64,000 nucleotides of DNA, from assembly GCA_030220185.1 (NCBI GenBank), contig JASPKZ010007248.1, positions 124,001-188,000 of the forward strand, given 5' to 3'. This document shows, piece by piece, positions 11,511-23,888 of this stretch; the first letter of the stretch is position 1, and the number at the start of each line of letters is the position of its first letter. The notes beneath the pieces were generated by a model. The model did not search any database, was not told the origin of the DNA, and saw only the letters and a list, made by a program, of their open reading frames with translations. Origin of the DNA: Diploptera punctata (lineage: Eukaryota > Arthropoda > Insecta > Blattodea > Blaberidae). Both the position numbers and the translations under genes were made by a program.

Positions 11511-12439
11511 ACCTGCAGGGACGATCAGTTTCTCTGACAGAGTTCTGCAACAAAGAATACTATTGTAATCCACATTATGTGCTTTCCTACTTATTATATG
11601 ACTTATTCAATTATAAAATATTCGTAGAAGAAAGAGTTATGACATTCAATTCCTTAAGTGTATTTCATAATATCTATAACTGATAAAGTTATCTAATAGT
11701 CCATAAGACACCAGACTGTGGATTCCTCGAGGACGATGCTTCCAAACTTTGAAAGATAAATATGAAAATTGGATACCGTAAAAGAATAAATCATATTCCA
11801 CCTGAAGCATGACTATTTCATCTCGAAAATATTAATGGTGAGGATGGCATATAGATTAGCCCGCGTTTATTACGTGACCAGGATGGATAGATGATGGATT
11901 CTGTGATAAAAAAAAGTGAAATTGGAGGTGCGATTCAAGTCAGGAATTGTGGAAAAGCTCCTGGGCTAGGAATCTTACCGGCAGAATTCTATGAAGAGAC
12001 TTTCAAAACGGTAAATTAGGTAGACATTTTGAACAATTTTTTTGAGGTTGGAAGCCTTCTTGATGAATGGTCCACACCCTTTCTATAACATATTTGCAAG
12101 GGGAACTGAAGTACCTACTGCCGTGATGATTATGTTGATTATTTCTTCAATTTTTCTTTGCAATCTATCAAAAGCCATTTTATAATAATCCAAACATTAT
12201 GCTGCTACATTTCTAACACATCAATAAAGCATTAATCAGAATGTTCGAAAATACTTCAGAAGCCTAGAGATACGACTGCACTGTGAAAATAAAGTAAGTA
12301 CCAACCACACATCACATCATTATTATTGTAATTATTATAATCATAATAGTGATAAGTATTATCATTATTGTTATAATTATCATCACTGGATCATCCTTTA
12401 TCGTCTTGGAGAATCGTACTTGTTCTGTGCTCGTACTTT

Positions 12440-12640
12440 TATGCTGTGGTTTATCTACGACGCAACGCGCCAGCGCAAAAATTGCTCCCCATGTATTTAA
12501 ATGGAGGTGGTTTATCTACAACGCAAATTGCTGGCGCAAAAAAATTGCGCTGACATGTCGCGTCGTGTTTTGGAATCTCTTGAATCCAGGACGCAATTTG
12601 CCAGCGCAAACAAAGAATATAGAAGATATTACCCATACTC
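12440..12640 (+). repeat. Cluster of CGCAA / GCCAGCGCAA motifs
   Basis: GACGCAACGCGCCAGCGCAA, ACGCAAATTGCTGGCGCAA and ACGCAATTTGCCAGCGCAA lie within 160 bp with GTGGTTTATCTAC(A/G)ACGCAA repeated twice. It stands out as GC-rich, short direct and inverted repeats in AT-rich intron; function unknown. Confidence 0.5.
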
Positions 12641-13249
12641 ATTGGTGTAATTGCTAAAAACAAACTAAGATTTGTTAACAAAATGTCGGAAATACAGTAC
12701 TTGTTTTATAACTTTCCAATTTTAACGACGAAAGTTAGACAGTTTTGTTGCGAATCATCGAGATCTATACATGTTTTTTACAATATGAGCATGAAGGAGT
12801 ACAGAGATGTACAGAAAAAAATTATTGTGGCTTGAACTTAGTCAAGAGAGGTCAAGAGATAAATAAAAGCTGTAAATATTGTATCTCGGGGATATTATGG
12901 ATGTGCATAAATTTCGTCTTCTATTAAATTCAAAACCTGATAAAACTGCTCAGGCGAAAATCTGAAGTATTCTAAAATTTGGTATATTCATCAACCATAT
13001 GTTTATTTAAGAACTAAAGAATAATTTATTCTATGATTTTCCATACAACATTCATATGATGCTGTTGCTCTAGGTACTTTTTCTGTCTTTACTAATATTT
13101 CGAACTATTTTAATCGTTTTGCAACAACACTTGAAACTTTTTTTATGAAGAATTTTAATATGTTTATCAATGTACACAAATTATGACTTTTCCTCTCAAT
13201 TTATTTTCAAAGTTCTTTATTAGAAATGAAGTTGGCATACGTGAACGCT

Positions 13250-13680
13250 CATAAAATTAAATCCACCAGATGGCAGGACATATGTGTGAATTACCAACAT
13301 TTGCATTTAATTCCAAACCATATTTTAAGAAATAAATATTCAATCACTTCATTTTGTTAGATTCCGATGGGCCAGTTTAGTGTACATCAGATTAGTTTAC
13401 AGTTTACTAAATAGTATGTAAGTAATTTATTTTATTAGGTTATGCAGGGATAGGTTTGTATACATTAGTTTTTGTAAACACATTTGGAAATTTATTATGA
13501 ACGTTGGTCATTTTGATTTTCCATATATGTGGTGCCATCTGGCGACAATTCCATAAACATATGCGCTGTAGCGTATGCGCTCCATGTGGAACCAGCATCA
13601 CGCCGAGCGAAACGCGAATTCGCGTCACGTCGGGCGCGACACGCTGTATAATAAACCGTAGCATTAGTTTTTCATGTTAG
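13250..13680 (+). repeat. Unclassified repeat, copy 1 of 2
   Basis: Matches 45190-45500 in the same orientation (shared AATTCCAAACCATATTT, AAGAAAT, CACTT..TTTGTTAGA, GTAATTTATTTT). CCAGATGGCA near 13266 and CCATCTGGCG near 13535 flank the copy in opposite orientation. Confidence 0.6.
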
Positions 13681-14329
13681 TAATGTATGTATTTTTCTAC
13701 GTCTCAGGGATATTTGTGTCTACCTACACAAAATTTGCCTATGGTTTCAGCGTTACCAACAATATTTCTTTTAAATTTTACCAGTCAAGCTAAAGTTTGC
13801 ATGGTTCAATGTGTCTTATATTATTTTTGATTGAATATTAATAATGTAATACACAAAATAGAGGGAATTTCTCCTCAGCCTTTATTTTATGATTGGTTCA
13901 GATTTCGTTCCTACTTCAAAATATTTATAGCCGTTGTTTCTACGAGTTCTAGAGCCATTCGGTATTGAGATATGTTGAAAACTGGACGGACATTTCTTTT
14001 ACCAAATCCGTATAGATGAAGTTATTTCCCGGTGGTTGAAATCGCTGTTCAGTATTCAAGAACTGGCTCAGATGTTGACCGTGAATTGTTGAGTTTGATC
14101 GCGACGAAACCAAGTCACTGGTTTAATATCAGGCTCATAGAGGATGGAATTCACGTAGTAGGTTGAGATTCAATGTTCTGGCAAAGAAAAAAACATAAAA
14201 TGGCGCTGGTAATGATTCGATGGATTAGTGATTAATGATATTAGAATGCAATAAGAGATTAACATAATTTATTTTCACAAGTTAGCACCTTTTTCATTAG
14301 TTAATTCTGTTCACTTTTTTCTTTTTTTT

Positions 14330-14945
14330 AGTTTCAGCCTATTTGGGGTACGTTGGATTAACCATGTCTTTATGTGTTGTTCCTTTCTTAGTGCCCAGTA
14401 TCTTTTCACTCTTTCTGATCTTTTCTTCTCTTCTTCCGAGATAATAGGTTTGGATTTTTTTTTTTTTTAGTTTCATCTTGAAGCCTTATGTTTTCATCTG
14501 GAATAAAAGAATTGTATCTGTTCGATCGTTCAGTGGTTTTTCTGTAATCTTTAATCATAGTAGGTATTTTTCAATTTCTTTAAACCAGTTGGGATTTGTT
14601 TTGCGGTTACGGAAAAAATCAAAGATTTGTTTGGTTAATCTGTTAGATTTCAGTCTGAGAAGATGACCGTAAGAACTCGTTTTTCGCATGATATCTGAAG
14701 GTTTATCAGTTTTTTGTAGAGTGTTTCATTCTTGATGTATATTATTTTATTGCCTTGAAATTTTGGTCGTATGATTTTCCTTAAAATGTTCCTTTCCTTT
14801 AGCTCAAGTTTCTCCATTTGCCCTTTGAAATATTCATGGTTAGTGTTTCTGCTGCAGACAGTGCTTCTGGCTTGATCATTGCCTAGTAATCTGCTGCAGA
14901 CAGTGCTTCTGGCTTGATCACTGCCTAGTAATGTGTAATTTTGGA
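14330..14945 (-). mobile_element. LINE 3' fragment with tandem duplication
   Basis: The minus strand reads GQMEKLELKERNILRKIIRP, then NRLTKQIFDFFRNRKTNPNW and KEIEKYL after a frameshift, and SERVKRYWALRKEQ, as in the reverse-transcriptase C-terminal region of a non-LTR element different from the AAGT-tailed family. About 42 bp (CAGACAGTGCTTCTGGCTTG and following) is duplicated head-to-tail at 14848-14932. Confidence 0.75.
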
Positions 14946-15757
14946 TCAATGACAGGGATGTACATATATTTTATTAGTTATAAAGCCAGTTCAAGTTTAT
15001 GTTTTCTGGTTCACTGTTTATGAGAGTTCAAACTAATGATATTATCGAATTCACAATATTTCTACAAAGCTTCACATAGAAAGGTCCGTTGATCCTAGAA
15101 ACCTTCACAAATTGATGCATTTCTTCTCAAAATAACACATTGATATCGTCAATTAAGAGAATAGGCAGAGTACATCACCCTACACTCAGAATTCACATGA
15201 ATTCCCATGCAATATGATCCAAAAAACATACCCCTATGACAAACAAGAAATAAATTGAACATACACCACCATGTACGTAACAAGAATACGATTGACATAA
15301 GAAAATATTTCTCAATGAACTAAGGGGCCATGCTGCCACAATCACATTGATACAATAATCACTATTTTTATATCACAACAATAAATACCAAAAATAACAG
15401 AAACCCGTAATTAATCACAACACCAGTAAACTGGTTATTATTATAAATTAACATTTTAATAATTGTTTGGAAGTAAAGGAAGACTTAATTTAAGTGATTT
15501 TTTTACAAGGTGCAAATATAATTATATGTCAAGCTTAATTTGTCAATACATAAGTTACTGTTAAACATTAGCAAGAATATTTCATCATTTTACAAGTATT
15601 TCAAAATGCTTTTAATTGTCATTCATGAAATTAACTTACATCTGCGAATTGGAATACCGGCACACGCCATTTTCATTGGTGTTCTCAGTAGAAATTATGT
15701 TTTTCTGGTGGTCTTCTCTGCTTAATTATTATTATATTTATGTTAATTTTTTTACAG

Positions 15758-15823
15758 GTAATAAATCAGACCATCTCATATCTGATGTTTCTAATAAATG
15801 TAAGTGATAAAGAAGATGATTGA
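15758..15823 (+). CDS. Odorant receptor, terminal exon with stop
   Basis: Twenty-one codons plus TGA after TTTTTTTACAG, phase 0 with the previous exon. The peptide VINQTISYLMFLINVSDKED completes TM7 and a short acidic tail, as usual for these receptors, which end a few residues after TM7. A GTAAGT at 15800-15805 inside this exon is a possible alternative donor; reading through to the nearby TGA gives the usual C-terminal length, so I favour the terminal-exon reading. The intron before it is 7.1 kb. Across the four exons 141 residues of the receptor are visible. Confidence 0.85.
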   Translation, partial: VINQTISYLMFLINVSDKEDD

Positions 15824-16414
15824 GAACTACGGCATCACTTACACAGATTGTTCTTACAGCAACTCATGTCACACTTTTTTATCTTCATTTACTTTCTCTT
15901 TCTTGTCCTTCATTATTTTTTACTTCTTCCTTTTTTTAGGACCTACAACCCACATGAGTCTTCAATATTAGCCCTATCCCTTTTAGGTAAGGAACAGGTA
16001 ATCTGAAATACTGATTAGTCAAGTAGTTTATACAGTGGCGGATCTACTTGGATCTATGACTGTGTTGCCATCTGCTGAAGTCCAATGTTAACAAATAATG
16101 GAAAGAATATTTTAAAATCTTTATTATTTTTTGCTGTTATCATTAGGACATCCCAGAGGTAGAAGGAAAAATGTAAACATTTCATAGAGTTCAATTTTGG
16201 AGTGTCCCCTAGTGGAATTTCTTGACCAGATATGCATATTCCCGACAGATAGCAGTGGTCAAAACATCGCCGCAATGAGATATACAGTATCTACTACAAT
16301 ACACATCGCAAATATGTTAGAAAATGTTATACATCTTATATTCATGAATAATAACAGAATGTATTATAATCACAGGACATCACAAAATAAACGACCCAAA
16401 TCCAAGATTGAGAT

Positions 16415-16900
16415 TTAAGTTCCCCAATCTTCCGGGATCCACCACGCCGGAATAAAAGTGTGAATTCTACCGATTATATCATAATGGTGTACCACTTGAA
16501 AATCGAACCATGGCACAGAACATTCCATTACCTCTTCTTCTCTTTCTTCATGAGTTCTCTTGCATTTCCCACGCCACCCTAGCCTTACAAGGAGTATTTT
16601 AAACTCTTGATCGTACACATGCCTTATTGACCACACATGGACATGAAGGGCTTCACTGGATGAGTGATCACCTTCGAGACAACACAAACATTTAAAACAA
16701 GACTTACTCATACAACAAGGTGAATATGACATGGATGATTTAAGATGGCCAGATGTACGGGGAGTATTTAGGCCTTTACGTTTCCCGACATTTGCCTTAC
16801 AGGTGAGAAAAGAAACCAAAAAAAAAAGGAAAAGTCGCCCAAGAAACTTTTTCCGACTGGGATCCATTACCACCAGACCACTGCAGTGAACCCTGGCCAT
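16415..16900 (-). other. 161-codon open frame, doubtful
   Basis: Long for chance in AT-rich DNA, with Cys-rich CCMSKSCFKCLCCLEG in the middle, but I recognise no domain. The DNA at its 5' end (ACATTTGCCTTACAGGTGAG to about 16890) resembles a diverged reversed family A SINE, so the frame is more likely repeat-derived than a gene. Confidence 0.2.
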
Positions 16901-16939
16901 CTCTTTTTCTTCTTATTCATTATTTGTAGGATTTTCATC

Positions 16940-17420
16940 CTGTTTATTTCCAAAATCACTCCCTGGAAGAAGACATGTTGGATGCGCATCCACTGTCTAT
17001 CCATCTCTTGGCGAGTCTTTCTCTTGTTCTTCTCCTGTCCATTGCTCTATCTTCTTTAGCTCTTTTTGCAAGTCCGTTGTCTTCCATACTTTCTATATGA
17101 CTTTTCCAATACTTTCGTCTATCTATAATACATTTGTTTATGTCTTGAATATGACATTTGTCCCTACTTTCTATATTGCATATTTTATCAAATAATGTTT
17201 TCCCCTCAATAGTTCTTAAGATCTTCATTTCACGCGTGCTTATCATTTGTTTAATTTTGTTTTATCAGCTCGAGTTTCTGCTCCATATACAATAACTAGT
17301 CAAACTATCATCTTGTATATGTGGATTTTGCTTTCTATTGACATACACGAATGTTTGTTGCGCCAAATTAAATATTTTATATATCCTGATATTTGTGCTG
17401 CTTTATCAGCTTGTTTCTTC
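16940..17420 (-). mobile_element. LINE reverse-transcriptase C-terminal fragment
   Basis: Reverse strand: VIVYGAETRADKTKLNK, then MKILRTIEGKTLFDKI, RKYWKSHIESMEDNGLAKRA and RTRERLAKRWID. The YGAET ... R-x-L-R-x-I-x-GKT ... W-x-H-x-x-x-M pattern is the usual end of the RT region of insect LINEs. One 96-codon frame is still open (17246-16956). Confidence 0.75.
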
Positions 17421-17571
17421 ACTAATTTTATTATTTTTTTTTATGTTTGATATTAACACACGCCTTGGCTATCTCAATGATAATAAATACTGGGTCTATG
17501 TACTACTGAATATGGGTGTACAGTTTTGAGTTGAGAAAAATCTCTTACATACAATTCAATATTCATTCATT

Positions 17572-17928
17572 ATCCGAGAAGCTTACATTGTTTGAGCTGT
17601 GGTAGCGTGCTGCCTTGTCACACAGCGGGACCGGGTTTGATTCCCGGTTAGGACAAGCTTCCTGGGTGAAGTTTTATCGGGGTTTTTCCTCACCTATAAG
17701 ATAAGAGTCAGGAAGCTTTGAGGCCCAAACGGTCCCGAATACCATATGGCCATCATCATAATCATCCACGGTGTGACAAGCAACGGGAAGCTACCACACC
17801 TATAACTCCCTAGTAAAGCTGCAAAGCATAGCATGAAAATGCTATGATTGCAGTGAAAGACCTGCCCTAGGGCACAACACTATAAATAAATTTAAAAAAT
17901 CCGAGAATCCTGCATTGTTTGATCTGTG
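17572..17928 (+). mobile_element. Family A SINE with diverged long target duplication
   Basis: Head GTGGTAGCGTGCTGCCTTGT, B box GGGTTTGATTCCCGG, then TTTTATCGGGGTTTTTCCTC and the 3' signature GCATGAAAATGCTATGATTG. Flanks share a roughly 29-bp, partly diverged direct repeat (TCCGAGAA ... CATTGTTTGA ... CTGTG) at 17573-17601 and 17900-17928. Confidence 0.85.
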
Positions 17929-18523
17929 AAATGCTTTAGATCCGGGGTTCAATTTCACGGTGGGCTAGAGAATTTTAAAACTCAATTTTGGATCTGAAAG
18001 TGTGTACCTTGTCTTGTTATATCTTCGGCGATAAAAACCACAAATCCTGAGAGGCCTCCAATTACTCAACCAGCACATTGGCTCTCAATTTCCACGAGGA
18101 GAAGAATAGTAAGATATGAAAAGAAGAAAAAAACGCATTTAATTTGTGATTTTCTTTCTGTAAAATTATATATTTTAAAATAAACATTACAACTGAGTGT
18201 TGCTGATTTTGTTGCAATGTATTGCGTAATCATTTGTATTCATAAACTCCTTCACAAGCACAAACAAAATTGTAGAATTTAGTAATGGAATTTAAATACA
18301 TGAGTATATTAGCTAAATTACAACTAGACATTACGAAGTAAAAAAATAACATTGTATTATATATTCTATCATGAACTAATAAAATCAGTTCGAAGATCGA
18401 ACGTAGCTCTTTTATTCAATTAGGGTTTATATCAAAATCAAACAGTCCACCAGTAAAATAGAGCCAATTATGCTTTGGCAGATTAAATGAGCTGACATGC
18501 CGAAATATGTTGAAAATAAAATG

Positions 18524-19870
18524 TTAACACATTGGTGACGGGCCACGGAGATCTCTGTGTTTAAATGTCCAGCGCTAGATGACAAGTCACTGAGATTTCC
18601 GTTTTTACATTTTGTATGGTTTCCCTGCCTCTTCACGTTTGAAGGAGGTATGCAATTTTGTTTTTCTCGTTGTGAAATAAATTTTAGTTATATTTGTACC
18701 CTTCTCTTTTCTTTAATGAAATTTCCATCTTTACAGAAAGGATAGTTTACAGTTTCAAGACAGATGGCTGGTGAAATATGGAATTTTAGTGCGGGTAGTT
18801 AGGCGATTACGGGATACATATGTAACCTGTAAATATATGTTGCAGAGGAGAATAAATTAGAAGAAACACTATTTTGCGTTCTGGACCCGAATTTATATAT
18901 CTGTGGCATCATGTCTACCAGGATAATTATTATAATAGTGTGGCTGTAGCTGAAAATTTGCTCAAAAGAAAGAAGAGAGTTTGTGGAACAATACGGATTA
19001 ACAGGGGGCTTAAAAATCATTTGTGGAAGCAGGAAATAAACTTAAACCAGGAGAAAGTGTATTTTGTAGTAAGGGTGAAGTTTTGCTTTAAACATGGAGA
19101 GATAAAAGAGATATAAGAATGGTTAGCACATTGCATCAAGCAACACGAGAGTGGGAGGGGTAAAGTTGTAAAAATGCCCTATTGAATACTTCAATATAAC
19201 AAGTATGTGAATGGCGTAGACAGGGCTGACCAGTACCTATCACAAATGCCACTCTTGTTTCACCACAGAAAAACAGTGAAATGGAGCAAGAAAGTTGTAC
19301 TGTGGCTTCTGAATTGTGCACTCTTTAATGCTTTCAGGGTCTATAAATTTCAAAATCCTAACAACAAAATGTCAAACAGATTTTTTTTGCTTGAAACAGC
19401 CTCTTGTTGGGCAGTCGTGAAATTAGGAACAGATGACAGGGAAGATGAAGAAAGACATAGAGAAAAGAAAACCACTTCTAGGACACCAGGTCAAGATCCA
19501 TCAGATAGGCTGTCAGGAGACATGAAGACACATAAATTAACATCAATTGTGACTGGAAAGAAAAAATACCCTTCCAAAACTTGCTGCATTTGCAGTGAAC
19601 ACAAGAAAAGAAATTCGCTACATATGCTCCTTTTGCACTGTGCCTTTACATAAAAGGGAATGTTTCCAACCCTCAATTTCTAATAGAAGGTCTGGTAAGA
19701 ACACTAATAAAGAATTACTTATGTATTATTTTATTGACTGTAAATATATTGATGTAAAGCCACACTGTGCTAGCGCGGTTTAAAATTTAAAAGTCCATCC
19801 CACTGACAGTAATGTCCGGTCAAGCGCAGGGGTGGGTGGAACGCACAACTGTTGGTCACCAATGTGTTAA
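18524..19870 (+). mobile_element. piggyBac element bounded by TTAA, transposase decayed
   Basis: TTAA at 18524-18527 and 19867-19870 directly abuts the inverted ends CACATTGGTGAC / GTCACCAATGTG, exactly the piggyBac arrangement. Inside, the plus strand reads LWHHVYQDNYYNSVAVAENL with LKRKKRVCGTIR (18890-19010), then MNGVDRADQYLSQMPLLFHH (19207 on) with VKWSKKVVLWLLNCALFNAF, and a C-terminal Cys-rich domain (CCICSEHKK, then frameshifted YICSFCTVPLHKRECF). DNYYNS and GVDRADQY carry transposase Asp positions. The N-terminal part and the linker between the blocks are deleted and frames are broken, so at 1.35 kb it is non-autonomous. Confidence 0.93.
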
Positions 19871-20127
19871 GAAGGATGAATATTATATGAATTAATAATC
19901 ATGATGAACTCGTATATAAGAAATACCAATGAAAAAATAAATATCACAAGTAGGGATGGGCCTATGGAATATTGATAATGTCAACAAATCTTGAAGCGCG
20001 TGAGTCATACAGATATAAAAGTGAATATTATAGCACTCAAAAATTATTATTTTATGTAAAAAGGAGGCGATAATGAAGCCTACCTATCACTTTAAATAAA
20101 CTCTCTCTAGGTAAGGAAATAACAGAA

Positions 20128-20169
<42 letters not shown>

Positions 20170-20741
20170 TCTCCGAATGAATAAATGAACGGAATTTAAT
20201 CCGTTAGATGATCAAAATAAATATCACACATGGTATATTTAACTGGTGATAATAATCACAATGTTAATTATGAAAATGACAGGGACACAGATCCTCATGA
20301 ATACATTTTATTTTTATTTTAAATTCTAATAAGATTATCGGAAACGTGAAATTTATATCAATTTAAAGGTAGCTGGTTCGTGACACCGAAAATTCCCATC
20401 TTCCATATAAATGTAAAAAGCTAGGTTAAGCATTTAATTTCAAGTGACCTCAAGAATCATGTGTGAAAGTGCAGTGATCAGTTCTAACAAAAGAGTAATT
20501 AATGCTAAGGCACAAACATTTGCCTGAGTGATCACAAGTGGTTCAGTGATATTATATGCATCATCAGAGCGTAATTAGTGGCTCACACAAGAACAGTGAA
20601 AGGATATGAATTTATAAGGAAGAAAAAATGAAACAATCCTTTTTTGACGCAAGAGAAAGTTTTGAATGACTGAGTGTGTCTGTAGGCCAAGAGGACTGAA
20701 ATATTTTTGGTTCTGGTGATTATTTTATTGTTGTATTTGTG

Positions 20742-20779
<38 letters not shown>

Positions 20780-21239
20780 CAATTTTTAGTTGCAGACTGA
20801 TGGTCAAGGAAGGGAATGTATTTGTAAACATGAGCCGAGTCATTGAACTGGCACAGGTATAGCCCACCCCCTATCTAATGTTTGTCAACAAACAGGGTAA
20901 TGAACCCCAACCAAAATATTTACTTCACCTACCAGAAACTGGTTTATGTGTTTCGAACAAGAGTTTTAGTGTAGAGAAAATTGTATAAATCCCAATTGTT
21001 CTCTAGCATTAAAGGAGCATTTGAAGCAATATTTAGATCCCCCAGCCATAACAATTTAAATTTTATAAATTTATGTGAATAATTGATATAACTTGATATA
21101 AATGTATGTTCAATATACTGTATTTGATAATATGTTAAATAGTAATTTCTTCTGCTTTTTTTTTTCAATTGACAAAGAGATTGGCAGATGTGCTGCAAAA
21201 CTATTAAACACAGGTTGCCAATTGACTAGGTTTATAGGA
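19871..21239. other. Non-genic stretch
   Basis: AT-rich, with a TA microsatellite at 20140-20168 and a pure T run at about 20747-20772 (the source of a Lys-rich open frame on the minus strand). Nothing coding is supported. Confidence 0.7.
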
Positions 21240-21565
21240 CCTAAATCAATGGTAAAGAGAAAATTTTTTGCCTGAACTGGGAATCGAACCCCGAAACCTT
21301 TAGCTTTCCGTGCTAATGCTCTGCCACTGAGCTAATCCAGGCTTCATTCCCATTCAAGCAGAAATCCTTCCTTTACCTTATTCTACTGGTCCCACATTCA
21401 ATTGCAATGAATCATCATTCACAAATACACAATGAATGGCTTCTACCTGAAGAAGACATGAAGGGACTCCACACAGCTATAGCATTATTTATTAAATTAA
21501 TATTCAGAAGCTAAAGCTATTACTATCATAGTAATAGCTTTAGCTTGTAAATATTTAATTTAATT
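21240..21565 (-). mobile_element. tRNA-derived SINE, family C, copy 1
   Basis: The reverse strand has a tRNA-like head (GCCTGGATTAGCTCAGTGGC, B box GGGTTCGATTCCCAG) flanked by TGGTAAAGAGAAAA. On the plus strand it is followed by CAATGAATCATCATTCACAA and GAATGGCTTCTACCTGAAGA, shared with the copy at 25944-26240. It ends in a perfect 19-bp-arm palindrome (21508-21546, one-base centre). Confidence 0.85.
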
Positions 21566-21949
21566 ATAGGACCTAATTCGATACGCCCAAGTGGCTCTTT
21601 TGATAAAAAAAGTCTGTAAGTAATATCTTTCTCCTAAAAAGACAAGAGTGTTGACAAGGGGATATTTTATGATAAGGACATGTCTGGCTCCCTAGGATTT
21701 CTTTTTAGCAGACAAGCTATTGTTTAGCAAAACATCCCCAAGACGTTACAAGGACGAGAAAGTAGGACATATCGACCCTCGGGAACTACACCATAGTGTT
21801 TCCGTCTGCAAGGAAAGTCGAGACAATAAAGGTCTCCATGGTCCAAAGTTTTGGGACAATATTTTTTCCTCTCTCCATGAACTTAAGAAAAAACATCAGT
21901 TTCATAAAATTAAAATGTCAAACCTAAGAATAATGTAAACCGTCCTTTT

Positions 21950-22930
21950 CTAGCCACGGGATGACCCTTATAAAAATTAAGAAAAAAAGTAAGTGTAAGT
22001 TTAATATTTCTAAATAAATCAACTAAGACCGGGACATCTTACTGTCGGACAGTATGATTGCCTATATCTGGCCGTTAGAAATTTTGTAAGTGTTGAGAAA
22101 AAATATTATGTAAAAAACAAATTACTCTAGCGCCGAGACAAGGAGGATAAAGTAGGTCATCTAGTGTTGTGGACAATAAGACGCATCCAGCCAATGAACA
22201 AGTGGGAATGTCGGCGACTTCAGCCAGTAAAATTTAGCCAAAAGCCTAAGTAATTAAAATCTTGTGTAGTGATAAGACGTGACACCCGCGAGGACACGCC
22301 CTATAAGAGGAATGCCCAATCAAAGTGTATATTCAAATAAGATGTGAGCCGGAGAGGGAGCTTTGCTCTATGTAGGCCAATTTTGAGTAAAGATATACGA
22401 GGGAAGAAGTGTGAAGTTGGGTGGCAAAGAAGTCAGGAGCCGGTTGACGAGAGACTTGAGGTCTCCAAATGCAGTTAAGTGTTTGACTCTGAAAAATGTG
22501 TTAGAGTTAGCGGTCAACCACGGTACACATATCGATCAATATATAATTACTTCTCAAGTGGAGCCTACATGAGAAAACATCTCCGCCGACATGTCTATAA
22601 AGAGAAGGTGGAGAGTGTAAAATCAAGTGTTAGAAAAGAATAAAGATGTGTGCCTACTCTGTGTAAACATATATTACTGTGTAGCTATTCCTGGTGTCGC
22701 TCTCCCATCCAATAATCCACCATTATACCTGAGATTAAGGTCCTTTGCTCGCCGATAACGAACCCTGAGAATCCCTAGCCCGGAGCACAATTAACCTTCA
22801 TCCTTAACATGGAAGGAGTTAGCCCGATAGCAGAGTAGCCGAAGAAGAACCCTGCAGCAAAGTGGTGAGAAAACGGCATGCTGCAATATGGCCCAACAAT
22901 CCTGCGACAAAGTGGCGCCAAAACGTGGTG
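21950..22930 (+). repeat. Possible solo LTR or LTR-like region
   Basis: GC-richer than its surroundings, with AATAAA at about 22638, then GTGTAAACATATATTACTGTG and TTCCTGGTGTCGCTCTCCC, and TGGCGCCAAAACGTGG near 22913 that could be a primer-binding-like site. I could not find a matching second LTR, so this is tentative. A related-looking tail may exist near 61400-61500. Confidence 0.25.
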
Positions 22931-23374
22931 CAACACAACTTAGCCTAAAAATCCAGGAATAACATATGCCAAAACAAGTATAAAAACTTTGTCATTTTCA
23001 ACTTCAAGAAAGAGAGATACTACGAGGATTTTGGAATTATCTGGTGGAGAAGAAAATGCCAACATCCCTCTTTTCAATGCAGCAAAACATGTTTTTGTAT
23101 TTACTAGTGGAAGTGAACGAGTTTTCACAAATGAATCTCATTTGCACACATACAAGAGCTTCAGTGTGTCAGCAATCTGATGATAATTATGTTTATTAGC
23201 CTCCATTGCAGTTGTATCAACTTATAGGTTATGTACACTCTTGGTTTATGAAGGACAGATATCTTCCTACCTACACCAAGAGTAAAGGAAGAAGGCAATG
23301 AAGACTGCAGCAGCCATGAATTGAAGTCAATTTGGAAACTGTTGTAATGCTAGGTAATTTAAACTATGTAATAG

Positions 23375-23560
23375 TATTAATTAAATAAAAATAGAACTTA
23401 GTTTTATTTGATTTTCATATTTATTTAAGATATAATTATTATATAATTTGTTAACATGTCTGAAGAAGGTACAGTGTACCAAAACAGTTGTCACTGAATT
23501 ATATCTTAAATAAATATGAAAATCAAATAAAACTAAGTTTTATTTTTATTTAATTAATAA
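23375..23560. repeat. Inverted repeat with hammerhead-like loop
   Basis: About 55-bp arms (23384-23437 and 23499-23555; core TTATTTGATTTTCATATTTA) flank a loop that contains CTGAAGA (23460-23466), a 5-bp stem GGTAC-AGT-GTACC and AAAACAGTTGTC. That is the order of a hammerhead ribozyme core (CUGANGA, stem II, GAAA, short stem III, UH), but the G of GAAA is A here. Lies 330 bp downstream of the phosphatase A stop codon. Confidence 0.6.
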
Positions 23561-23627
23561 ATATGGATTTTCATCAAATAAACACTAACTCAATTGATTA
23601 TGTAATTGTAGTTGTTCAATGCAAAAC

Positions 23628-23628
<1 letters not shown>

Positions 23629-23696
<68 letters not shown>
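23629..23696 (+). repeat. AAT microsatellite
   Basis: Uninterrupted AAT units, about 22 copies. Confidence 0.98.
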
Positions 23697-23888
23697 GCTA
23701 TATTGAAAACTTCAGTAATTGTCGCTGCACTGTATCGAGTGTGAGCAAACCCTGAACTTTTTTTAGAAAAGGAGCACTGTTTATACTGCCATTCACTGCG
23801 TAGGTACCATGATCAGACTGGTCTTGAAGGAGTGTTTTAAAATATCTGGCAATTTGCTGAATGAAAATTGTAATATATTTGTGAACAT

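Noticed and set aside
16415..16900. 161-codon minus-strand frame as a real gene
   Set aside because: No recognisable domain or splice context, and its 5' end overlaps SINE-like sequence; listed only as doubtful.
20583..20867. Lys-rich minus-strand frame
   Set aside because: The Lys run is the T26 homopolymer; the rest has no similarity I recognise.
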